Translations under genes and position numbers: made by a program
The notes under the pieces: generated by a model
Seen by the model: the letters and a program-made list of their open reading frames with translations, nothing else
Databases searched by the model: none
What the model was told of the DNA's origin: nothing
DNA from: Betaproteobacteria bacterium HGW-Betaproteobacteria-2
Lineage (GTDB): Bacteria; Pseudomonadota; Gammaproteobacteria; Burkholderiales; Methylophilaceae
DNA: 11,520 bases
Direction: 5' to 3'
NCBI GenBank assembly: GCA_002842255.1
Contig: PHCM01000030.1
Location: forward strand, 1 to 11,520
Part shown: positions 6,617-11,520 of the stretch, piece by piece
Numbering within the stretch: position 1 is the stretch's first letter
Layout: every line of letters begins with the position of its first letter

Positions 6617-6712
6617 TGGATTGAATGATAGATAGATTGATGTGGATTAAAAATGATGATTAGTGCATTATTTATGTCAATTAGTACTGGATTAAATATA
6701 TGGATGCACTAA
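6617..6712. repeat. Short direct and inverted repeats in the divergent regulator region
   Basis: TGGATTGAA (6617) and two exact TGGATTAAA copies (6643 and 6688) form a direct-repeat series. TTAGTGCAT (6660-6668) is the exact reverse complement of ATGCACTAA (6704-6712), which overlaps codons 2-5 of the AraC-type gene. AraC-family proteins commonly bind direct repeats, so these are candidate sites for autoregulation. The region is AT-rich, so some matches may be chance. Confidence 0.35.
6653..6680 (-). promoter_or_regulatory. Candidate sigma70 promoter for the AhpD-like/SRPBCC run
   Basis: On the minus strand a consensus -35 TTGACA (6675-6680) is followed after 16 bases by CATCAT (6653-6658, four of six matches to TATAAT). 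It would start transcription about 95 bases upstream of the AhpD-like ATG. One arm of the TTAGTGCAT inverted repeat falls in its spacer, a natural place for regulator binding. A plus-strand promoter for the AraC gene could not be identified with confidence. Confidence 0.45.
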
Positions 6713-7620
6713 CAGACATTCTTGGATCCTTGCATCTCGGCGGCGGCATCTATTTCCGCTGCGAGCTGACGGCGCCATGGGGCATGGATATCGGTGAAAC
6801 GCCGGTGGCGGAATTTCATGTGGTTACGCGGGGTACCTGCTGGATCAAACTGGCGGGTGAGGCTGAGCCGGTCTGCCTGAATGCGGGGGATCTGGTGGTG
6901 TTTCCGCACGGCCATGCCCACTTGTTTCTGGATGCCCCGGATAGCAAGGCGATCCCGCCGGCAGAATTGATCGGCGACCGGACTATCGAGAACTACGGGC
7001 CGGTGCGGTATGGTGGCGGCGGCAGCCCGGCTAATGTGTTGTGCGGTTATTTCGAGTTCGACCGGAAGACGCGCTCACCACTACTGGACGCATTGCCGGC
7101 ATTTATTCATCTGAAGGGAACGGATGCCACGGAGCTCAATTGGTTGCAGACCACGATCAATTTCATCAGCCATGAGGTTCGTCATGCGCGGCCGGGCACG
7201 GCGGCAGTTGTGAACAGGCTGGTGGAGGTGCTGTTTACCCAGATCATGCGGGCCTATATCGAACAGTCAGTAACGCCCCCCGGGATTCTTGGCGCGATTG
7301 CCGATCCAAAACTTGGGCTGGCGATGAACGCCATGCATCAGCGGCCGGAAAATTCGTGGTCAGTCGATACACTGGCGCAGGAGGCCGGGATGTCCCGCAC
7401 GGCTTTCTCTCAACGTTTCCATGCCTTGGCCGGACAGACACCCATGCACTATCTGACGATGTGGCGTATGCAAAAGGCGCGAAAGATGCTGGAAACCAGC
7501 AATCTTTCCATGCAGGCGATTGCTGAATCAGCCGGTTATCAATCCGAAGCCGCGTTCGGCAAGGCTTTCAAGAAATGTCTGGGCGTCAGTCCTGGCGCTT
7601 GTCGCCGCAGCGCTATATAG
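6700..7620 (+). CDS. AraC-family transcriptional regulator with N-terminal cupin domain
   Basis: The 306-residue product has a cupin sensor domain at about residues 5-185 ([16 protein letters not shown], then [17 protein letters not shown], the usual beta-barrel strands of cupin-type AraC regulators). An AraC DNA-binding domain with two helix-turn-helix units follows at about 205-303: [20 protein letters not shown] (221-240) and [20 protein letters not shown] (269-288), then the signature F-x3[10 protein letters not shown]. The ligand is unknown; relatives often respond to small organic electrophiles or aldehydes. It is divergent from the AhpD-like gene across a 147-base region full of short repeats and is the likely activator of that run and of itself. 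The start has only a weak GGA site 8 bases upstream. Its 3' end overlaps the convergent DoxX gene by 8 bases. Confidence 0.92.
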   Translation: MDALTDILGSLHLGGGIYFRCELTAPWGMDIGETPVAEFHVVTRGTCWIKLAGEAEPVCLNAGDLVVFPHGHAHLFLDAPDSKAIPPAELIGDRTIENYGPVRYGGGGSPANVLCGYFEFDRKTRSPLLDALPAFIHLKGTDATELNWLQTTINFISHEVRHARPGTAAVVNRLVEVLFTQIMRAYIEQSVTPPGILGAIADPKLGLAMNAMHQRPENSWSVDTLAQEAGMSRTAFSQRFHALAGQTPMHYLTMWRMQKARKMLETSNLSMQAIAESAGYQSEAAFGKAFKKCLGVSPGACRRSAI

Positions 7621-8131
7621 CCGAAGTTGGCGACTTGTTGGCGCTGCTGCGTCGGGCAATCAGGTAATCCAGGCTGGCCTTGCCTGCTCCGCCAAATAAC
7701 AGCGGAAGAAACATGAGCATGAATAACAGGGGCAGTTTGTAGTTGCCATAACCATCATCCAGAACCGTGTAACCTTTCCATAGCTCACCCAGGCTGGACC
7801 ATTGCTCCGGCCAGTGCACGGACGCAATCGCCACGATGGTCAGAATGATCAGGGACAAGCTGAAGAAGCGTGTTGCCAGTCCTAAAACCAATGCGGCTGC
7901 ACCGATCAATTCGAACCAGGTTGCCATTTGCCAGCTGAGTTCAACCGGCAGAACATTGAAAGGGAAAGGGAAGCTCAGGTGGGCAAACCAGTTTTCCCCG
8001 GAGAATTTCATATAACCCGCTTCACCATATTCGTAAGCCAGTATCAGCCTCAGCAAGAGTGGCGGTATGATCAAGGCGCCAAGGCCAAGCCAGTTGATGG
8101 TCTTCCCATAGAGAGCAAAAAGTCTGGTCAT
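7613..8131 (-). CDS. DoxX family membrane protein, HvfX-like
   Basis: The 172-residue product is an inner-membrane protein with four predicted helices, about residues 15-35, 66-85, 88-107 and 131-148. The segment [28 protein letters not shown] is the usual DoxX core. The loop [15 protein letters not shown]...[13 protein letters not shown] (108-138) resembles, from memory, the DoxX proteins called HvfX that accompany copper-binding bufferin-type peptides. The role is not established biochemically; DoxX proteins are linked to quinone or thiosulfate oxidation and metal or thiol stress. Its ATG overlaps the anti-sigma stop (ATGA) and has an AAGGAA site 7 bases upstream, so translation is coupled. 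It is the last gene of the sigma/anti-sigma operon, and its stop codon overlaps the convergent AraC gene. Confidence 0.9.
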   Translation of the reverse strand: MTRLFALYGKTINWLGLGALIIPPLLLRLILAYEYGEAGYMKFSGENWFAHLSFPFPFNVLPVELSWQMATWFELIGAAALVLGLATRFFSLSLIILTIVAIASVHWPEQWSSLGELWKGYTVLDDGYGNYKLPLLFMLMFLPLLFGGAGKASLDYLIARRSSANKSPTSAI

Positions 8132-8415
8132 GATGATGTTCCTTTGTCATCGTTGTGCAGTCGCCTGCCGTTTTTGAAATCCTCCAAAGCATCGTTTATC
8201 CGTTTTTTTGCTTCGTTGGATAATCGAGTGGGGTTTGACGGACTGTGCTGTTGCCAGCGGTTTCCTGCCTTACGCAGAAAACGGATTTGGTGCATGAAAC
8301 TGGCGCATCCCCGGCACATCATCAAATGTACTTTGAGAGCCCACCTGTCTTTCAAGGACAATTTACCGTCCATTCCCTGGGACATGAGTTCGCTTGCCTG
8401 TCTGCAGTTGAGCAT
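8128..8415 (-). CDS. Zinc-finger anti-sigma factor (zf-HC2/ZAS type)
   Basis: The 95-residue product carries a ZAS-type zinc motif: Cys4, then His30-x3-Cys34-x2-Cys37 (HLMMCRGC) within a helical domain. This is the layout of small anti-sigma factors that hold an ECF sigma factor and release it when the zinc or thiols are disturbed. There is no membrane segment, so it should act in the cytoplasm. The C-terminal half is charged and of no recognised domain. ATG 8415 is chosen because AGGAG lies 8 bases upstream, spanning the sigma stop codon; an upstream in-frame ATG (8454) would overlap the sigma gene. It lies 11 bases after the sigma gene and overlaps the DoxX start by 4 bases. Thiol-oxidising or metal stress is the likely signal (inference). 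Confidence 0.88.
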   Translation of the reverse strand: MLNCRQASELMSQGMDGKLSLKDRWALKVHLMMCRGCASFMHQIRFLRKAGNRWQQHSPSNPTRLSNEAKKRINDALEDFKNGRRLHNDDKGTSS

Positions 8416-8426
8416 GATTTCCACTC

Positions 8427-8996
8427 CTATCTCGACCAGTGAATTTCCAGGCACTTGCTCAAGGCGACGCGAGCGCGATGCATCAATACCCAGATATTGC
8501 CCGGACTCAAGGCAAGGCTTTTGCTGACTTCCTCGTTTTCCATACCGTGAACCTCAATGGCGATGAATACTTCTGCTTGCTGCGGTTTCAGTCTGGAAAC
8601 GCAGGACTCGAAAACACCCCAGAACTGCTTGCTTTCGAGTGCCTGATCAGGGTCCGGGTAAGGATTGGGTTTGTCTGCCCAGCGCCCGGCCTGATCAAAG
8701 AAGTCATCAATGCTTCCATCCTGGCCGCTGTTTTCCATCAGGTCGGATGCCAGGCTTTCCCGTCCCATGCGCCGCCAGTAATCAATCATCTTGTTCTTCA
8801 TGATTGCAGTAAGCCAGGTGCGTACCGAGGCGCTTGAGGTATAACGATCCCTGGCGGCAAAAGCGGCAATCAGGGTCTCCTGCACCATGTCCTCTGCCAG
8901 GGCGGAGTCCTTGAGTCGTAGCAAGGCGAAACGGAAGAGGTAATCGCCATGCTCGTCAAGCAGACCTTCCGCGTTCAGTAATGGAGCCGTTTTCAT
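8427..8996 (-). CDS. ECF (sigma-70 family) RNA polymerase sigma factor
   Basis: The 189-residue product has sigma region 2 at about residues 12-80 (YLFRFALLRLKDSALAEDMV with VQETLIAAF, then RTWLTAIMKNKMIDYWRR) and region 4 at about 125-185 (VFESCVSRLKPQQAEVFIAI, then NEEVSKSLALSPGNIWVLMHRARVALSKCLE). The linker is long and acidic and aromatic (DDFFDQAGRW...NPYPDPDQALESKQFW), which from memory resembles the TIGR02943-type ECF group usually paired with small zinc-finger anti-sigma factors. It starts 24 bases after the 44-residue peptide gene and has no clear ribosome site of its own, so it may depend on read-through translation from that gene. It is followed at once by its anti-sigma factor and a DoxX gene. 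It probably activates its own operon. Confidence 0.93.
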   Translation of the reverse strand: MKTAPLLNAEGLLDEHGDYLFRFALLRLKDSALAEDMVQETLIAAFAARDRYTSSASVRTWLTAIMKNKMIDYWRRMGRESLASDLMENSGQDGSIDDFFDQAGRWADKPNPYPDPDQALESKQFWGVFESCVSRLKPQQAEVFIAIEVHGMENEEVSKSLALSPGNIWVLMHRARVALSKCLEIHWSR

Positions 8997-9020
8997 GATG
9001 TGGCTGAGGACCAGTCCGGA

Positions 9021-9155
9021 TCAGAACCAGCCCAGACCCCAGTGCCCGATTGCGGCGAGTACCATGATCATGGCAACGGCCACCATCATTTTCTCGTGGA
9101 TGCACATCCCCTTGCTGGCGCTGCACTTGCTATCCATCTTGCACATTAATGACAT
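9021..9155 (-). CDS. 44-residue Cys/Met-rich single-helix membrane peptide
   Basis: This short gene precedes the ECF sigma gene. The product starts MSLMCKMDSKCSASKGMC, with cysteines at 5, 11 and 18 and several Met residues. CIHEKM follows, then one hydrophobic helix, about residues 23-37 (MMVAVAMIMVLAAIG), and a His/Trp-containing end, HWGLGWF. There is no cleavable signal peptide, so it is probably a small inner-membrane protein with a soft-metal-binding N-terminus; that role is inference. A strong GGGGGA ribosome site lies 7 bases upstream (plus-strand 9163-9168), and the codons are well formed. Its position, 24 bases before the sigma gene and 60 bases after a possible ECF-type promoter, makes it the first gene of the sigma/anti-sigma/DoxX operon. 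No known family is recognised. Confidence 0.75.
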   Translation of the reverse strand: MSLMCKMDSKCSASKGMCIHEKMMVAVAMIMVLAAIGHWGLGWF

Positions 9156-9215
9156 AGTTTGTTCCCCCAAATATTTAACGAATAATGAAAGCTTCCATTC
9201 AAAGCCTGAACATTA

Positions 9216-9240
9216 ATCGTACTTGGAGTAATAAACTTAC
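9216..9240 (-). promoter_or_regulatory. Possible ECF-type promoter of the peptide/sigma/anti-sigma/DoxX operon
   Basis: On the minus strand GTAAGT (9235-9240) is followed after 15 bases by CGAT (9216-9219), resembling the GTAAC...CGA layout of some ECF promoters. It would give a leader of roughly 50 bases and lies between the upstream terminator and the first gene, where an autoregulated promoter is expected. The match is short and could be chance. Confidence 0.25.
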
Positions 9241-9251
9241 AGCATCACATG

Positions 9252-9295
9252 AAAAATATCCCGATAAATGCCAGCTGGGTATGACATTTATCGGG
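9252..9295 (-). terminator. Rho-independent terminator of the protease gene
   Basis: CCCGATAAATG (9260-9270 region) and CATTTATCGGG (9285-9295) form a perfect 11-bp stem with a 14-base loop. On the minus strand the stem is followed by ATATTTTTC, a proper U-tract. It lies 29 bases past the protease stop codon and isolates it from the sigma-factor operon downstream. Confidence 0.85.
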
Positions 9296-9324
9296 CCATG
9301 ATGGCGCCAGAATGGGAAGGGTTA

Positions 9325-10239
9325 CTAATCCAGCTTTTGCTGGAGTTCAGATTGGGCCTTGTTGGCTTCGGGGTGCACCAGATTGAGGGCGATGGCCTGA
9401 TGCAGGTTGTAGTCCGCACTTTCCAGCTTGCCAAGTTGTTGCTGTGCCAGACCCAGTGCGTACCAGGCTTCCGCACACTCAGGTTGCTCAGTGATCCAGG
9501 CCGTGCTGATGGCTTCGAGCGTTTTCCAGTCTTCGGTCTGTATCGGGTGCACGACGCGCATGAAATAGGGACGCTGGGCTTCCGGAACATCCCAGAATGG
9601 TGGTTCGCGCTGTTCTGCCATGGTTTGCATGGGTTGTTCCAGCAGGGGTTTTACCCAGTCGACCGGAATGTTGTAGTAAAAAGCGTTGCGCCCCGGGCTT
9701 TTCAGCGTGACGAGGCCGACCAGGGTGCCGTCATCCGTGAACAGCGGGCCGCCGCTGCCACCCATGCGGAAATCAGCGGTAGCGCGGATGATGTTACCGT
9801 TGTCGTATGGATAGAGCGCCGTGACTTCGCCGTAGGTGGTCAGCGGTTTCTTGGCGTTGTTCGGGAAGCTGATGGTAAACACCGCTTGCTCGTATTGCAG
9901 CTGTTTGCTGCTGCCCAGTTTGACCGCAGGTAGATCCAGTCCCTGGAACTTGAGCAGGCAGAGGTCGTGCTTCCAGTCAGCCTTGATGCCGACCGGTGTG
10001 AAGCTTTCGCCATATTTGCTGATACGCACGCCCTGCGCGTTGGCGACTACATGGCAGTTGGTGGCGACATGATCCTCTGCGACAACGACACCCGAGCCGA
10101 CGCCATGGTGGCCCTGTGGGTTGATGACGTGGATCTTGACGACGGAAGGCTTGAGTTCGTAAACCATGCCGTCAGGCGGTTGTGCTGCTGCGTTGAGCGC
10201 GTAAAGCAAGGGCGCAGCAAACAATATGGAATGCTTCAT
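9325..10239 (-). CDS. Exported trypsin-like serine protease with C-terminal TPR segment
   Basis: The 304-residue product begins with a Sec signal peptide (MKHSILFAAPLLYALNAAA, cleavage near residue 19) and so acts in the periplasm. The protease domain, about residues 25-200, has the full catalytic triad: His63 in ATNCHVV, Asp92 in WKHDLCLLKF and Ser162 in MGGSGGPLF. This is close to HtrA/Deg-type (S1C) enzymes but without a PDZ domain. Instead, residues about 235-300 form a TPR-like helical pair (AEAWYALGLAQQQLGKLESA, then LHQAIALN), suggesting binding of a partner protein. The target is unknown. It is a single-gene transcript: it has a clear terminator downstream and a divergent gene upstream. 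The ribosome site is GGGGA, 10 bases before ATG 10239. Confidence 0.92.
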   Translation of the reverse strand: MKHSILFAAPLLYALNAAAQPPDGMVYELKPSVVKIHVINPQGHHGVGSGVVVAEDHVATNCHVVANAQGVRISKYGESFTPVGIKADWKHDLCLLKFQGLDLPAVKLGSSKQLQYEQAVFTISFPNNAKKPLTTYGEVTALYPYDNGNIIRATADFRMGGSGGPLFTDDGTLVGLVTLKSPGRNAFYYNIPVDWVKPLLEQPMQTMAEQREPPFWDVPEAQRPYFMRVVHPIQTEDWKTLEAISTAWITEQPECAEAWYALGLAQQQLGKLESADYNLHQAIALNLVHPEANKAQSELQQKLD

Positions 10240-10240
10240 G

Positions 10241-10270
10241 ACAGTAAATCCCCAGATCGACTGTTACTGT
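10241..10270 (-). promoter_or_regulatory. Small leader dyad upstream of the protease gene
   Basis: ACAGTAA (10241-10247) and TTACTGT (10264-10270) are perfect inverted 7-mers with a 16-base gap directly before the protease start codon. In the mRNA the GGGGA ribosome site would sit in the loop and one stem arm would abut the ATG, so it could tune translation or be an operator. Its short length allows chance occurrence. Confidence 0.3.
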
Positions 10271-10322
10271 GACATCGTTATAGCACCGAAATTCCCGGCA
10301 TGTCGATAGTGCCGTGTCAGCA

Positions 10323-10351
10323 TGGACTGGAAGCTGATTGAAAACTAGAAT
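10323..10351 (+). promoter_or_regulatory. Candidate sigma70 promoter for the gene before bioA
   Basis: TGGACT (10323-10328, four of six -35 matches) and TAGAAT (10346-10351, five of six -10 matches) are 17 bases apart on the plus strand, 42 bases upstream of the ATG at 10393. This is the best plus-strand promoter seen in the 153-base divergent region. Confidence 0.35.
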
Positions 10352-10392
10352 GACTGAAAGATGGTGTACGCTCAGATGGAAAGGAACGCGCG

Positions 10393-10923
10393 ATGACGGC
10401 AGAGATCAGGAATGCTTCGATTCAGCAGATCAATATCGCCTACAACCCGGTTGAAGATCGGCTGTTGCTGAAGATCGGTTTTTCCGACGACGTCGAACTG
10501 GCGGTCTGGCTGACCCGGCGTCTGGTCAAATCCCTGTGGCAATTGCTGCAGATGGATGAAGCTGTACAGGGCATGGCCGCGGCGGATTCCACAACGGGTG
10601 GACATATGACGCAAACTGCGGACAAGCCGGTTGGTTTGCAGAAACTGGATTTCACCTCTGAATACAAACCCCGGCAGACCATCAATCAGCATGAGATCCT
10701 GTTGGCCAGGGATTGCCATCTGCTGAAGACTGCGAGCCGGCAGACATCGCTGGAGCTGGTTTGCAGCAACGGCCAGACCATCAAGCTGATGCTGACGCAG
10801 GAACTCACCTTGGCGCTTATCAATATGTTGCAAATGGTCAGCAAGGAAACGGCATGGGAATTGTCTATGGGCCTGCATGCGCCGGTGATGAGCGCTATCC
10901 AGACCAGTACGGCCCTGCATTAA
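10393..10923 (+). CDS. Hypothetical protein upstream of bioA
   Basis: The function is not recognised. The 176-residue product has no signal peptide, membrane helix or cysteine motif. It looks like two related halves, each with beta strands followed by a long helix. In the first half, QQINIAYNPVEDRLLLKIGF leads into VELAVWLTRRLVKSLWQLLQ (residues about 35-53). In the second, QTSLELVCSNGQTIKLML leads into TQELTLALINMLQMVSKETA. Between them is a Thr/Gly-rich linker, about residues 60-80. This symmetry suggests an internal duplication and a possible protein-protein interaction role. The start is supported by AAGGAA at 10381-10386, 6 bases upstream. It ends 49 bases before bioA on the same strand with no terminator between, so the two may be co-transcribed, but nothing in it suggests a biotin enzyme. 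Confidence 0.8.
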   Translation: MTAEIRNASIQQINIAYNPVEDRLLLKIGFSDDVELAVWLTRRLVKSLWQLLQMDEAVQGMAAADSTTGGHMTQTADKPVGLQKLDFTSEYKPRQTINQHEILLARDCHLLKTASRQTSLELVCSNGQTIKLMLTQELTLALINMLQMVSKETAWELSMGLHAPVMSAIQTSTALH

Positions 10924-10972
10924 TCATACGGACACAGGTATCTTAAAAAGTTGAGCATTCAGAAAAGTCGAG

Positions 10973-11520
10973 ATGGATAACAAGGATCTTCTGGAAAGGA
11001 GTCTGCGCGCGGTCTGGCATCCCTGCACGCAGATGAAGTCACATGAAACCATGCCGCTGATACCGATACAGCATGGTCAGGGTGTGTGGCTGTATGACAT
11101 GAATGGAAAACGCTACCTGGATGCGGTCAGCTCCTGGTGGGTCAACCTGTTCGGCCACAATCAGCCGCAGATCAAGCAGGCGATCAGGGATCAGATGGAC
11201 GCGCTGGAACACGTCATCCTGGCCGGTTTCACGCATGAGCCGGTGGTCAGGCTGTCCGAACGTCTGGCGACGCTGACGGGACTCGGCCACTGCTTCTACG
11301 CGTCCGACGGCGCATCGGCGACCGAGATCGCGCTGAAAATGAGTTTTCATTATTGGCGCAATACTGGCAAGCCGGGCAAGACCCGATTCCTCAGTCTGCA
11401 GAATGGCTATCATGGAGAGACGCTAGGGGCGCTTTCCGTGACCGATGTTGCTATTTTCAAGGATACTTACGCGCCCTTGCTGCTAAAAAGCGAACAGATG
11501 CCGAGTCCTGACTGGCGGTT
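10973..11520 (+). CDS. bioA: Adenosylmethionine-8-amino-7-oxononanoate aminotransferase (BioA), 3' end cut off
   Basis: BioA is the PLP enzyme of biotin synthesis that makes 7,8-diaminopelargonate from KAPA, using S-adenosylmethionine as amino donor. The first 182 codons are present, of about 430 in the family. They show WHPCTQMKSHE (residues 15-25), the class III aminotransferase start YDMNGKRYLDAVSSWWVNLFGH, ASDGASATEIALKMSFHYW (the PLP-phosphate binding turn) and NGYHGETLGALSVTD with the conserved YHG. The catalytic Lys lies beyond the window. BioA is favoured over other class III aminotransferases because of the WHPCTQM and SSWWVNLFGH segments. The ribosome site before ATG 10973 is weak (AAAAGTCGAG). 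Other bio genes may follow outside the window. Confidence 0.95.
   Translation, partial: MDNKDLLERSLRAVWHPCTQMKSHETMPLIPIQHGQGVWLYDMNGKRYLDAVSSWWVNLFGHNQPQIKQAIRDQMDALEHVILAGFTHEPVVRLSERLATLTGLGHCFYASDGASATEIALKMSFHYWRNTGKPGKTRFLSLQNGYHGETLGALSVTDVAIFKDTYAPLLLKSEQMPSPDWR

Noticed and set aside
7928..8527. A 199-codon plus-strand frame
   Set aside because: It spans antisense to the ends of DoxX, the whole anti-sigma gene and part of sigma, all well supported on the other strand.
8439..8837. A 132-codon plus-strand frame
   Set aside because: It is antisense to the ECF sigma gene, with no ribosome site or domain.
9268..9933. A 221-codon plus-strand frame
   Set aside because: It is antisense to the serine protease, whose catalytic triad and signal peptide are clear.
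10372..10920. A 182-codon minus-strand frame opposite the gene before bioA
   Set aside because: The plus-strand frame has a good ribosome site, plausible secondary structure and same-strand bioA; the antisense product is Gln/Arg/His-rich without a recognisable fold.
11039..11413. A 124-codon minus-strand frame
   Set aside because: It is antisense to bioA, which is clearly recognised by its class III aminotransferase motifs.

Overview
The window looks like chromosomal DNA of a Gram-negative proteobacterium, most likely a betaproteobacterium of the Nitrosomonadales/Gallionellaceae/Methylophilales type. This placement is inferred from gene content (groESL under a CIRCE element, a heme-c protein with NPCAAK repeats, NrtS, an HvfX-like DoxX protein, a BioA of beta/gammaproteobacterial type) and has not been checked by any search. 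No rRNA, tRNA, CRISPR array, transposase or phage gene was seen.

Left end (1-1860): the minus-strand groES-groEL operon. groEL runs off the left edge. A sigma70-like promoter overlaps a perfect CIRCE (HrcA) operator upstream of groES. The groES-groEL spacer is unusually long and carries two inverted arms built of CACAGAG units. Next (2024-3574, plus strand) come an exported monoheme cytochrome-like protein flanked on both sides by Cys-rich NPCAAK repeats, and a His-rich protein of unknown function.

Centre (3579-7620): a minus-strand run, in transcription order: AhpD-like protein with a Cys tail (5941-6552), SRPBCC protein with a Cys tail (5320-5865), second AhpD-like protein (4643-5164), NrtS-like small membrane protein (4433-4639), and an HD-GYP phosphodiesterase with a C-terminal zinc ribbon (3579-4427). 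A cupin-AraC regulator (6700-7620) is divergent from the first gene and its likely controller. The intergenic regions hold clear dyads: a perfect 13-bp hairpin at 5890-5924, a 77-bp imperfect inverted repeat at 5232-5308, and a 7-bp operator-like dyad at 6585-6612.

Right part (7613-9155, minus): a compact operon of a 44-residue Cys/Met-rich single-helix membrane peptide, an ECF sigma factor, its zinc-finger anti-sigma factor and an HvfX-like DoxX membrane protein. From memory, this arrangement resembles the metal-responsive regulons that make copper-binding 'bufferin' peptides, but no MNIO (DUF692) or DUF2063 maturation gene is present here. A rho-independent terminator (9252-9295) separates it from an exported trypsin-like serine protease with a TPR tail (9325-10239). 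On the plus strand an unrecognised gene (10393-10923) precedes bioA (10973 to the right edge).

The most interesting theme is cysteines recurring every 5-6 residues in short stretches of four unrelated proteins: the cytochrome repeats, the SRPBCC tail, one AhpD-like tail and the N-terminus of the 44-residue peptide. Together with the ECF/anti-sigma/DoxX unit and the thiol-redox AhpD-like proteins this suggests, as inference only, a metal- or thiol-stress island.
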